64,000 nucleotides of DNA, from assembly GCF_000745475.1 (NCBI RefSeq), contig NZ_JQJJ01000008.1, positions 496,001-560,000 of the forward strand. The letters run 5' to 3'. The notes below the pieces were generated by a model. The model worked only from the letters and a program-made list of their open reading frames with translations, was not told where the DNA came from and did not search any database. The translations under genes were made by a program, and so were the position numbers. Below, piece after piece: positions 43,827 to 51,159 of the stretch. Each line of letters begins with the position of its first letter. Within the stretch, counting starts at the first letter, position 1. Source of the stretch: Allobosea sp. UNC402CLCol (GTDB taxonomy: Bacteria; Pseudomonadota; Alphaproteobacteria; Rhizobiales; Beijerinckiaceae).

Positions 43827-44716
43827 TGAGCGTCAGTGATCTCGACCGGGCCGCCGTGCTGCCGCCCGAGCGGCTCTGGAACAGTCCGGGCTTCAGGCGC
43901 TTCCGCCGCCACAAGCTCGCTGTCTTCGGTGCAGCAGCGATCGTCGCCCTCACGCTGGCCTGCGTGATCGGGCCGTGGTTGCTGCCCTACACCGACACAT
44001 ATATCGACATTCGAGCCCGTTTCGCTCTGCCCTTCACGGGTCCGCACATCCTCGGGACCGATCCGCTCGGTCGCGATATCCTCGCACGCCTGCTCATGGC
44101 GGGGCGGATTTCGCTCGCGGTCGGCTTCTCGGCCATGATGATCGCCATGGCGATCGGCATTTGCATCGGCCTTGTCGCGGGCTTCTACGAAGGCGTGGTG
44201 GGCGCCGCGCTGATGCGCTTCGTCGATGCGATGCTGTGCTTCCCCTCGATCTTCCTGCTGCTCGCCATCTCGGCCTTGATCCAGCCCTCTGTGGCCTCGA
44301 TCGTGATACTGATTGCGGCAACCTCCTGGATGGAAGTTGCTCGCGTTGTCGAGGCGCAGATCCGTGCGTTGAAGACGCGCGAGTTCGCGCAGGCCGCTGT
44401 CTCCTTTGGCGCATCGCACAGCCGCATCATGTTCCGCGAACTGCTGCCCAATGCCATCGCCCCGATCATCGTCGCGGCGACCTTGAACGTCGCCCACGCG
44501 ATCCTCGCCGAAAGCTACATCTCCTTCCTCGGCTTCGGCATCCAGCCGCCGACGCCGAGCTGGGGCAATATGCTCGAAAGCGCGCAGAGCTATCTCACCA
44601 GCGCGCCCTGGCTCGCCATTTTTCCCGGCATCACCATCACGCTCGCCGTGACGTCTTTCAATTTCGTTGGCGACGGACTGCGCGATGCGCTTGATCCGAG
44701 AATGGATCTGCCCTGA
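43826..44716 (+). CDS. Peptide-type ABC permease (DppC class)
   Basis: A 296-residue permease with GAGGAG seven bases before its ATG. The first helix is KLAVFGAAAIVALTLACVIG, the DppC signature is GTDPLGRDILARLL, and the coupling motif is VEAQIRALKTREFAQAAVSF. It ends 34 bases before the LysR gene. The lack of the two ATPase genes normally found in these operons suggests that the importer borrows ATPases from another system. Confidence 0.88.
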   Translation: MSVSDLDRAAVLPPERLWNSPGFRRFRRHKLAVFGAAAIVALTLACVIGPWLLPYTDTYIDIRARFALPFTGPHILGTDPLGRDILARLLMAGRISLAVGFSAMMIAMAIGICIGLVAGFYEGVVGAALMRFVDAMLCFPSIFLLLAISALIQPSVASIVILIAATSWMEVARVVEAQIRALKTREFAQAAVSFGASHSRIMFRELLPNAIAPIIVAATLNVAHAILAESYISFLGFGIQPPTPSWGNMLESAQSYLTSAPWLAIFPGITITLAVTSFNFVGDGLRDALDPRMDLP

Positions 44717-44750
44717 AAAGGATGGCTGAAGTTCCGCTGAGGAGGCCGAA

Positions 44751-45653
44751 ATGAGCCGCAGATTGCCGTCCCTGAACGCACTGCGCTGCTTCGAGATCGT
44801 GGCGGCCCAACTCAGCATCAAGAAGGCCGCGCTCATCCTGAACGTCAGCGAGAGTGCCGTCAGCCGTCAGGTCAAGATCCTGGAGGACCAACTCGGCGCC
44901 CCCCTCTTCATCCGGAGCCACAACGGGCTCGAGATCACCGACGAGGGCCGCAGGCTCGCGCTCAGCGTGAAAGAAGCGTTCGACCACATCGCGAACGCCA
45001 TCGATCCGTTCCGGAACGAGCGCAACGCGGTCACGATCAAGGTGCTGCCGACCTTCGCACTACGCTGGCTGCTGCCGCGGCTCAGGACGTTCCAGGAGCG
45101 GCACCCTCTGATCAAGGTGAATGTCCATACGCGTCTCAACGACATGACGCTCAACGACAATGATGCCGACCTCGGCATTCGCTACGGCATTGGCAACTGG
45201 CCTCAGGACTGCGCGACGGAACTCTATCAGGAATGGATCCTGCCGGTCTGCGCGCCGGATTACCTGGCGGGGCATGCTGACGGCGAGACCGATCTGGCAG
45301 GCGCGACCCTGCTCCATCCCCTGCCGGACCGGCAGGACTGGGTGACGTGGTCGGAGAAATCGGGAACCGGCCTCGATGCACGTGGCGGCCTCGACTTCGA
45401 TGCGTTGGACATGGCGTTGAGCGCGGCCGAATGCGGCCTTGGGGTCGCCATGACCGACGTCGTCCTGGCGCACCAGGCGATCCAGTCCGGCCGGCTCGTC
45501 ACGCCGATGCGCAAGGCCGTCCCGACCGGCTTTTCTTATTATCTGGTCCGGCCGCCCGAGATGCGCCGCCGGCGCGAGGTCGTGGTGGTCGAGGACTGGA
45601 TCTGCAGCGAGATCGAAGGCGCCCGGGAGCTGGTTCGCCGTTACGCATCGTGA
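44751..45653 (+). CDS. LysR-family transcriptional regulator (GcvA type)
   Basis: A 300-residue regulator. The N-terminal helix-turn-helix carries LSIKKAALILNVSESAVSRQ, then VKILEDQLGAPLFIR. The effector domain follows with ITIKVLPTFALRWLLPRL-like sequence (VTIKVLPTFALRWLLPRL here) and DADLGIRYGIGNW, both typical of the GcvA/AmpR branch. It lies 34 bases downstream of the permease and could be co-transcribed with the importer. Two identical T-N11-A boxes flank the downstream CoA-transferase gene and are the best candidate sites. Confidence 0.9.
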   Translation: MSRRLPSLNALRCFEIVAAQLSIKKAALILNVSESAVSRQVKILEDQLGAPLFIRSHNGLEITDEGRRLALSVKEAFDHIANAIDPFRNERNAVTIKVLPTFALRWLLPRLRTFQERHPLIKVNVHTRLNDMTLNDNDADLGIRYGIGNWPQDCATELYQEWILPVCAPDYLAGHADGETDLAGATLLHPLPDRQDWVTWSEKSGTGLDARGGLDFDALDMALSAAECGLGVAMTDVVLAHQAIQSGRLVTPMRKAVPTGFSYYLVRPPEMRRRREVVVVEDWICSEIEGARELVRRYAS

Positions 45654-45660
45654 ACGGCCT

Positions 45661-45679
45661 GCCTCTGATCTTTAGAGGC
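45661..45679. promoter_or_regulatory. LysR-type box, copy 1, upstream of the CoA-transferase gene
   Basis: GCCTCT and AGAGGC form a dyad with a seven-base spacer (GATCTTT). The sub-pattern TCT-N7-AGA satisfies the T-N11-A rule of LysR sites. It lies eight bases after the LysR stop and about 90 bases before the CoA-transferase start. The surrounding 48 bases (45658-45705) are repeated ungapped at 46964-47011 with 34 matches. Confidence 0.6.
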
Positions 45680-45766
45680 GAGCTTCGCAAAACGGTCATC
45701 GACGACAACGGGGATCGGGCAGCTATCTGACCGTCAGGACAAGTTTGACTGACCGAGGTGGCTTCG

Positions 45767-46882
45767 ATGGCTTCTGCCCGCTCCCCGCTGGAAGGCGTTC
45801 TCGTGGTGGCTATCGAGCAAGCCGTCGCCGCTCCGTTTTGCACCTCGCGCCTCGCCGATGCGGGGGCACGCGTCATCAAGATCGAGCGGCCGGAGGGCGA
45901 TTTCGCCCGACGCTACGATGATGTCGCCAACGGTCAAAGCAGCTACTTCGTGTGGCTGAACCGGGGCAAGGAATCGCTCGTCCTCGATCTCTCCGCGCCC
46001 GAGGACAAAGCCAAGCTCGCGGGACTGATCGCACAGGCCGACATCCTCGTGCAGAACCTGAAATCCGGTGCGCTCGCCAGGCTGGGTTTCGCGACCGAAG
46101 AGCTGCGTGTGCGACATCCCGGCCTGATCTGCTGCTCGATCACCGGTTATGGCGAGAACGGCCCACTCGCGGATCGCAAGGCCTACGACCTGCTGATCCA
46201 GGCCGAATCCGGATTATGCTCCATTACCGGCGGCCCCGAGGAGCCGGCCCGCGTCGGAATCTCCATCGTCGATATCGCCACCGGCGCCACCGCGCACGCC
46301 GCGGTCCTGGAAGCCCTGATCGCGCGGGGCAGCACCGGCGAGGGTGCCGATATCCACATCTCGATGTTTGACGTGATGGCGGATTGGTCGACCGTACCGT
46401 TGCTTCACGAGGAAGGCGGCAGACCGCCGCAGCGCATCGGCATGGCACATCCTTCGATCGCACCTTACGGCGCCTTCGCCACCCGCGACGGCAGGCCGAT
46501 ATTGATGTCGATTCAGAACGACCGGGAATGGGCCAAGTTCTGCGAACTGTTCCTCCGGCAGCCGGATCTGGTTACCGACCAGCGCTTCGCAACGAATGTC
46601 GACCGCGTCCGCAACCGGCTCGAGACCGATCGGATCGCCGCGGAGGCCTTCGCAAGGCTCGATGCACGCGAAGCGGGCCGGCTCCTCCTCGAGGCCGACA
46701 TCGCCTTCGCCAGCGTCAACGACATGGCCGGGCTATCGCAGCATCCGCATCTGCGGCGCATCATTGTCCAGACGCCGGCGGGGCCGGTTGAACTGCCTGC
46801 CCCTGCCATGGTCCTGGCGGGCATTGGACGTGAATACGGCCCGGTTCCCGCCATCGGCGAGCATAGGGTGCTGCAGGATTGA
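45767..46882 (+). CDS. CoA-transferase family III (CaiB/BaiF type)
   Basis: A 371-residue class III CoA-transferase, which moves CoA between carboxylic acids with the help of an aspartyl-CoA intermediate. The N-terminal region has LADAGARVIKIERPEGDFAR and SSYFVWLNRGKESLVLDLS. The catalytic Asp lies in RKAYDLLIQAESGL. A GAGG site precedes the ATG at 45767. It is the only acyl-CoA gene in the segment and may activate the acid released from the amine substrate. Confidence 0.88.
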   Translation: MASARSPLEGVLVVAIEQAVAAPFCTSRLADAGARVIKIERPEGDFARRYDDVANGQSSYFVWLNRGKESLVLDLSAPEDKAKLAGLIAQADILVQNLKSGALARLGFATEELRVRHPGLICCSITGYGENGPLADRKAYDLLIQAESGLCSITGGPEEPARVGISIVDIATGATAHAAVLEALIARGSTGEGADIHISMFDVMADWSTVPLLHEEGGRPPQRIGMAHPSIAPYGAFATRDGRPILMSIQNDREWAKFCELFLRQPDLVTDQRFATNVDRVRNRLETDRIAAEAFARLDAREAGRLLLEADIAFASVNDMAGLSQHPHLRRIIVQTPAGPVELPAPAMVLAGIGREYGPVPAIGEHRVLQD

Positions 46883-47254
46883 GACGAGGCATGGCCGACA
46901 TTTCAGCCGGGTGCATCGCGGCGTTGGCCGACGCCATTGGCCATCAGGACGCAAGCGGACAGCCCTGCCTCTCTTTTTTAGAGGCTGGCCTCTAGAAAAA
47001 GATATCGACGCCAAGCATACCCCTCTGGATACAACAAGTATCGTAAATCGAGGGGCGCCTTGTCTCCTCTTCTGTGCGTCGTCGCAAGTTTTGATGATTT
47101 TTTTTGAGTAATTAAAATGTATTAGTTGCATTATTGGCACAATTAATTTTCATTATTCATTTTCATTTACAGTCAGATTGACGCCTAAACATCAATTACC
47201 TCAAGCATGCGGCGAAGATAACGTCGTTATTCTCGCTGAATTATTGAGGCAAAA
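46883..47254. promoter_or_regulatory. AT-rich promoter region before the TonB-dependent receptor
   Basis: This 370-base gap is coding-free. It starts with the second LysR-type box (46967-46985), followed by a T/A stem around 46974-47000 and an AT-rich tract (47090-47250), much lower in GC than its neighbours. Runs such as TTTTCATTATTCATTTTC resemble a loose Fur/Irr-type target, which would fit a siderophore receptor, but no exact consensus is present. The start codon of the receptor follows at 47255. Confidence 0.5.
46967..46985. promoter_or_regulatory. LysR-type box, copy 2, between CoA-transferase and TonB receptor
   Basis: The same dyad as copy 1 occurs: GCCTCT, seven bases (CTTTTTT), AGAGGC. 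The flanks also match copy 1, including CCTG before it and ATCGACG 19-25 bases after it. Placement 270 bases before the receptor start suggests that the LysR protein also influences the iron-uptake genes, or that a promoter segment was duplicated. Confidence 0.55.
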
Positions 47255-49462
47255 ATGAAGGTCGATCAGCTAACGAGGGCGTCAACCGCGCTCGCCGAGC
47301 CCAGCCATGTGAAAGCCGCGGCAACCGGTGCGTGTCTGATGACCGCGCTGGTTATCGTGAGCGTTCCGCTGGCAACGATCGCCGCCCGGGCTCAACAAGG
47401 GCAGAGTCAGCTCCAGCTCGACGAGATCGTCGTGGAAGGGGCAGGCACATCGCAGGTGCCGCCAGCTTTCGCAGGGGGGCAGGTCGCAACCGGCGCCCGC
47501 CTCGGCCTGCTCGGCAATACCGACATCCAGAAGTCGCCGTTCAGCGTCACCAGCTATACTGATCAGTTCATCCGTGACCGCCAGGCGCGGACGGCCTCCG
47601 AGGCGCTCGCCCTCGACCCATCCGTGCGCGCGACCCAGGGCACCGGCGCGCCATTCGACTCGTTCTATATCCGCGGCTTTCCCGCGAACGAGGGGACGAG
47701 CGGTGAAATTGCATTCGATGGCGTCTACGGCGTGGCACCGAGTTTTCGCATTTTCTCCGATTATGCCGAGCGCATCGAAGTCTTGAAAGGGCCTTCGGCA
47801 GCGATCACCGGGGTTTCGCCGAATGGCGGGATCGGCGGCGTCATCAACATCGTCCCGAAACGCGCCGAAGAGGACCTGACGCGCGTCACGCTAAACTATG
47901 CTTCGAATGCGCGGCCCGGCGGTCAGCTCGACTTCGCCCGGCGCTTCGGTGCCAATCGGGAGTGGGGCCTGCGGGTCATCACCAGCCTGAGCGACGGCAG
48001 GACAGCTCTCGATCATCAATCGGAGCAAAGCGGCGTTGGCGCGCTCACCCTCGACTATCAGGGCGAGCGGTTCCGCGCCTGGGCCTATTTTCTGGCCCAG
48101 GCAGATCGTTTCAATGCGCCTGCCCGGCCCTTCTTCATGCAGGCCGGGGTGCCGGTTCCGAAGGCGCCTGATGGCCGCCGCAATGTGACCCAGCCATGGG
48201 AATATTCGGACGTCGACGATCGCGGCGGCTTGCTGCGGATGGAGTACGACGTCGCCGACGGCATCACACTGTTCGGCAATGCCGGAGCCTCGCATACCGG
48301 CGTCGAACGCTATTTCGCCTCGGCCGCGACGATCACCAACCTGCGCGGCGATACCGTCACGGCACCGCAATTCTACGGCCTCGGTGTCGACCGTCAGACC
48401 TTCGAGGGCGGTGTACGGGCTAAATTCGAGACCGGCTTCATCAGGCATGCACTGACCGTGCAGCTCTCTCGATACCATGAAGAGACATCGCGCGAGTTCG
48501 CCGCTGCCCGTGGCTCCTACGCCTCGAATATCTACAACCCGGTGCGCGCGCCGGAGATCGCGCCGCTGCGTATCGGCTCGCAGGCGCGTCTGTCCGACAG
48601 CACGCTGACAGGCGTCTCGGCGGCGGACACGCTCTCGGCTTTCGACGAGCGCGTTCTGCTAACGGTCGGCGTGCGCCGGCAGAATGTCGAGGCCCGCAAC
48701 TACGTCTCCAATGTCGGTACCTTGGCCTCTTCCTACGATAAGAGCGCCACGACACCCTTCGTCGGCCTCGTCGTCCGGCCCTGGGAAAACGTCTCCTTCT
48801 ACGGAAACTATGTCGAGGGGCTGAGCCGCGGCGACATCGCGCCGGTAACCGCGAGCAACGCCGGCGAGATCCTCGCCCCTTATGTCGCCCGTCAGGTCGA
48901 GGCAGGCGTCAAGCTCGACTACAGCGGCTTCGGCGCCTCGCTCGCCGCGTTCCAGATCACGCGGCCGATTGGCGAACTCAGCCCGGCGCGCACCTTCGCT
49001 GAAAGCGGAGAGCAGCGTGTTCGCGGCCTCGAGCTCAATGTTTTCGGCCAGATCACATCGCAATGGCGGGTGCTGGGCGGCCTGACCCTGCTCGACGGAG
49101 AACTCACACGCACAGCGGCTGCGGCCAATATCGGCAATACACCGATCGGCGTGCCTCGCATCCAGCTCAATCTCGGCACGGAATGGGATGTGCCGTGGGT
49201 CCCCGGCCTTACCCTCAACGCGGCGGTCATCCATACAGGCAAGCAGTTCGTCGATGCGGCGAACAGCCAGGTCTTGGCGGATTGGACTCGCCTCGACCTG
49301 GGGCTGCGCTACGCGACGCAGTTCAACGGTCGCAAAACCACCTTCCGTGCCAATGTCGTGAACGTGACGGACGCGAAATACTGGGCTGGCGCGGCGTCCT
49401 TCGGCACCTTCACGCAAGGCGCTCCAAGAACCTATCTCCTGTCGATGTCCGCGGATCTCTGA
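47255..49462 (+). CDS. TonB-dependent siderophore receptor
   Basis: A 735-residue outer-membrane receptor. A long signal region (to about residue 46, ending AARAQ) is followed by the TonB box LDEIVVEGAG. The plug domain has TASEALALDPSVRATQGTGA, then FDSFYIRGFPANEG and IEVLKGPSAAITGVSPNGGI, which are typical of ferric-siderophore receptors. The C-terminal barrel ends with RTYLLSMSADL, an outer-membrane sorting signal. The stop overlaps the binding-protein gene (TGATG). The siderophore is unknown; iron control is probable. Confidence 0.92.
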   Translation: MKVDQLTRASTALAEPSHVKAAATGACLMTALVIVSVPLATIAARAQQGQSQLQLDEIVVEGAGTSQVPPAFAGGQVATGARLGLLGNTDIQKSPFSVTSYTDQFIRDRQARTASEALALDPSVRATQGTGAPFDSFYIRGFPANEGTSGEIAFDGVYGVAPSFRIFSDYAERIEVLKGPSAAITGVSPNGGIGGVINIVPKRAEEDLTRVTLNYASNARPGGQLDFARRFGANREWGLRVITSLSDGRTALDHQSEQSGVGALTLDYQGERFRAWAYFLAQADRFNAPARPFFMQAGVPVPKAPDGRRNVTQPWEYSDVDDRGGLLRMEYDVADGITLFGNAGASHTGVERYFASAATITNLRGDTVTAPQFYGLGVDRQTFEGGVRAKFETGFIRHALTVQLSRYHEETSREFAAARGSYASNIYNPVRAPEIAPLRIGSQARLSDSTLTGVSAADTLSAFDERVLLTVGVRRQNVEARNYVSNVGTLASSYDKSATTPFVGLVVRPWENVSFYGNYVEGLSRGDIAPVTASNAGEILAPYVARQVEAGVKLDYSGFGASLAAFQITRPIGELSPARTFAESGEQRVRGLELNVFGQITSQWRVLGGLTLLDGELTRTAAAANIGNTPIGVPRIQLNLGTEWDVPWVPGLTLNAAVIHTGKQFVDAANSQVLADWTRLDLGLRYATQFNGRKTTFRANVVNVTDAKYWAGAASFGTFTQGAPRTYLLSMSADL

Positions 49463-50616
49463 TGACGTCATGCCTTCGCCCGTCCCGCCGGAATCTGCTG
49501 GGGGCTCTCGGCATCGGCTTGCCGCTCGCGGCAGCTTGTCGGACCTCCGCAGCGCCGATCACCGTTACCGATGTGCTCGGCCGCAAAGTCGCTGTCGAGT
49601 TGCCCGTTCGGCGTGTCCTGCTCGGCGAAGCGCGGCAGATCCACGCCATCGCGGCCTTGGACCGTGACAACCCTTTCGCCCGCATCGTCGGATGGGGAGA
49701 GGATTTCGAGAAGGCTGACCCCGACAGCTACCGCATCTATGTCGAACGCTACCCGCAAGCCGCCGCGCTGCCAAAGTTCGGCAGCGCGGCGGCAGGAAGC
49801 TTCGATATCGAGAAGGCGATTTCGCTTCAGCCCGATGTGCTGATCCTCAACTTCGAAGCGGAGCGCGCCAGTGCGGAGATGCAGCTCGTCGAAAAGCTCG
49901 CCTCGGTTGGTGTCGCGGTGCTTTATGTCGATTTTCGGCACGCGCCGCTCCGCAACACCGAGCCTTCGTTACGCGTGCTGGGTCAATTGTTTGGACGCGA
50001 AGACGTCGCTGAACGACTGATCGCCTTCCGAGCGGATCAGATCGCGCGTGTGACGAGCCCGATCGCAGCGATGCCGGACTTGAAGCGCCCGCTGGTCATG
50101 CTGGACCGCATTCCAGGATACTCCGACGGCTGTTGCATGAGCTTCGGCAAGGAGAATTTCGGCCTCATGGTCGAAATGGCCGGCGGCCGCAATCTTGGTT
50201 CGGAACTCCTTCCGGGAACCTTCGGTACGATCAACCCCGAAACGATCATCGCCCGAGACCCCGATGTCGTCATCGTGACGGGCGGCAACTGGGACACGCT
50301 TGCGCCAGGCGGCGAATGGGTTGGCCTTGGCCCGGGCGCTGATCTATCCGTAGCCCGTCGCAAACTCGCAGCCCTCGCGCAGCGTCCGGCATTCATGCAT
50401 GGCAAGGCGGTCGCTGAGCGGCGCGTCTATGCCATCTGGCACCAGTTCTACAACAGCCCGTACCAATTCGTGGCGCTTCAGCGCATCGCACGCTGGCTGC
50501 ACCCCGAGCTTTTTGGCGATCTCGATGCGGATGAAACGCTGCGCGAACTTCACGAGCGCTTTCTGCCAATCCCCTATCGACCTGGCTATTGGGTGGAGTT
50601 GAAAGGCGATAATTGA
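49462..50616 (+). CDS. Periplasmic siderophore/iron-complex binding protein (FhuD/BtuF fold)
   Basis: A 384-residue ABC binding protein. The N-terminus SRRNLLGALGIGLPLAAAC combines a twin-arginine-type signal with a possible lipid-attachment Cys. The mature part has ITVTDVLGRKVAVELPVRRV and SLQPDVLILNFEAER, and INPETIIARDPDVVIVTGGN, as in iron-complex binding proteins. The start overlaps the receptor stop. No permease or ATPase gene follows, so it must dock with a transporter encoded elsewhere. Confidence 0.87.
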   Translation: MTSCLRPSRRNLLGALGIGLPLAAACRTSAAPITVTDVLGRKVAVELPVRRVLLGEARQIHAIAALDRDNPFARIVGWGEDFEKADPDSYRIYVERYPQAAALPKFGSAAAGSFDIEKAISLQPDVLILNFEAERASAEMQLVEKLASVGVAVLYVDFRHAPLRNTEPSLRVLGQLFGREDVAERLIAFRADQIARVTSPIAAMPDLKRPLVMLDRIPGYSDGCCMSFGKENFGLMVEMAGGRNLGSELLPGTFGTINPETIIARDPDVVIVTGGNWDTLAPGGEWVGLGPGADLSVARRKLAALAQRPAFMHGKAVAERRVYAIWHQFYNSPYQFVALQRIARWLHPELFGDLDADETLRELHERFLPIPYRPGYWVELKGDN

Positions 50617-50682
50617 TCAAGCGTCGCGCCAAGCGAACCCCGCGACCTCTGGTCCTTGTATTTCCCGTGCCCAAAGAGAGAA

Positions 50683-50820
50683 GGCAGGGCCTCCGAGGCC
50701 GAACTCGAGGCCATTTTCGGTTGGCGTGGCGGCCGGATGGCATCGCTCTACACCCGCCAAGCGAATCGCGAACGGCTGGCGAAACAGGCAGCGGCGAAGC
50801 TCTTGCCGGGACGGGATTAG
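50683..50820 (+). pseudogene. C-terminal remnant of a tyrosine integrase
   Basis: A plus-strand frame ending TAG at 50818-50820 reads GRASEAELEAIFGWRGGRMA, then SLYTRQANRERLAKQAAAKL, ending LPGRD. This is the C-terminal end of a phage-type tyrosine recombinase: the 'SEAELEAIFGW' helix and the catalytic Tyr in SLYTR are diagnostic. Everything upstream of this, including the R-H-R motifs, is missing; the frame runs into unrelated sequence before base 50683. It lies 83 bases from the 3' end of the tRNA gene, the usual position of an integrase after insertion at a tRNA. Confidence 0.75.
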
Positions 50821-50902
50821 AACATGCTATTCCCGTACCTTGAATTCCGGTGCGAGATTTCGTTAATTTAGCTGAAGAAAATCAGACGTTTAGCAATTAT
50901 AA

Positions 50903-50978
50903 TGGTGGGCCGGGCCGGACTCGAACCGGCACCGGCGCTGTTATGAGCAGCGAGCTCTAACCATTGAGCTACCGGCCC
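50903..50978 (-). tRNA. tRNA with anticodon CAT, probably tRNA-Ile2 (lysidine-modified)
   Basis: The minus strand folds into a full cloverleaf of 76 bases with encoded CCA. The acceptor stem pairs GGGCCGG with CCGGCCC, the D arm carries GCTC-AATGGTTA-GAGC, the anticodon stem CGCTG/CAGCG holds loop CTCATAA, and the T arm is GCCGG-TTCGAGT-CCGGC. The anticodon CAT fits Met or Ile2. The D loop AATGGTTA and the CTCATAA loop resemble alphaproteobacterial Ile2 genes, which need TilS, more than elongator Met. The initiator type is excluded by the base-paired acceptor end. Confidence 0.85.
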
Positions 50979-50990
50979 GTCTCTCGCCTA

Positions 50991-51040
50991 CAGCATCGGG
51001 CCGAAAAGTGGAATCCGCTTTTTCCGAAAAGCCGATGCTG
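50991..51040. repeat. Dispersed palindromic repeat, family B, copy 2
   Basis: CAGCATCGG at 50991-50999 pairs with CCGATGCTG at 51032-51040 around a spacer with CCGAAAAGTGGAATCCGC and TTTCCGAAAAG. The plan and bases match copy 1 at 14623-14676 (GCATCGG..CCGA..GGAATCC..CGAAA..CCGATGC). It is located just upstream of the 5' end of the tRNA gene. Confidence 0.75.
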
Positions 51041-51098
51041 CGTCGGACGTCATAGCGGGACGGGCTAGGCCGCCCGGCGTCTCCGGCGCAAAACACGG

Positions 51099-51130
51099 AA
51101 AAGCCCCGCGGATCGGTCCGCGGGGCTTTT
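51099..51130. terminator. Bidirectional Rho-independent terminator
   Basis: AAAAGCCCCGCGGA (51099-51112), loop TCGG, TCCGCGGGGCTTTT (51117-51130): a perfect 14-base stem ending in four T residues on either strand. It lies 29 bases beyond the stop codon of the chemoreceptor (minus strand, 51160) and is its likely terminator. It also insulates that gene from the tRNA region. Confidence 0.9.
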
Positions 51131-51159
51131 CAGATCGTCCGGTGTCCCGACGTTCGCGC

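Noticed and set aside
46968-47000. Hairpin with T and A tracts as an intrinsic terminator of the CoA-transferase gene
   Set aside because: The T tract precedes the stem and A residues follow on either strand, so it lacks the U tract needed after the stem; the LysR-type dyad explains part of the symmetry.
50613-50843. 76-codon plus-strand ORF after the binding protein
   Set aside because: Basic low-complexity translation; the frame with integrase similarity (ending 50820) is a different one.
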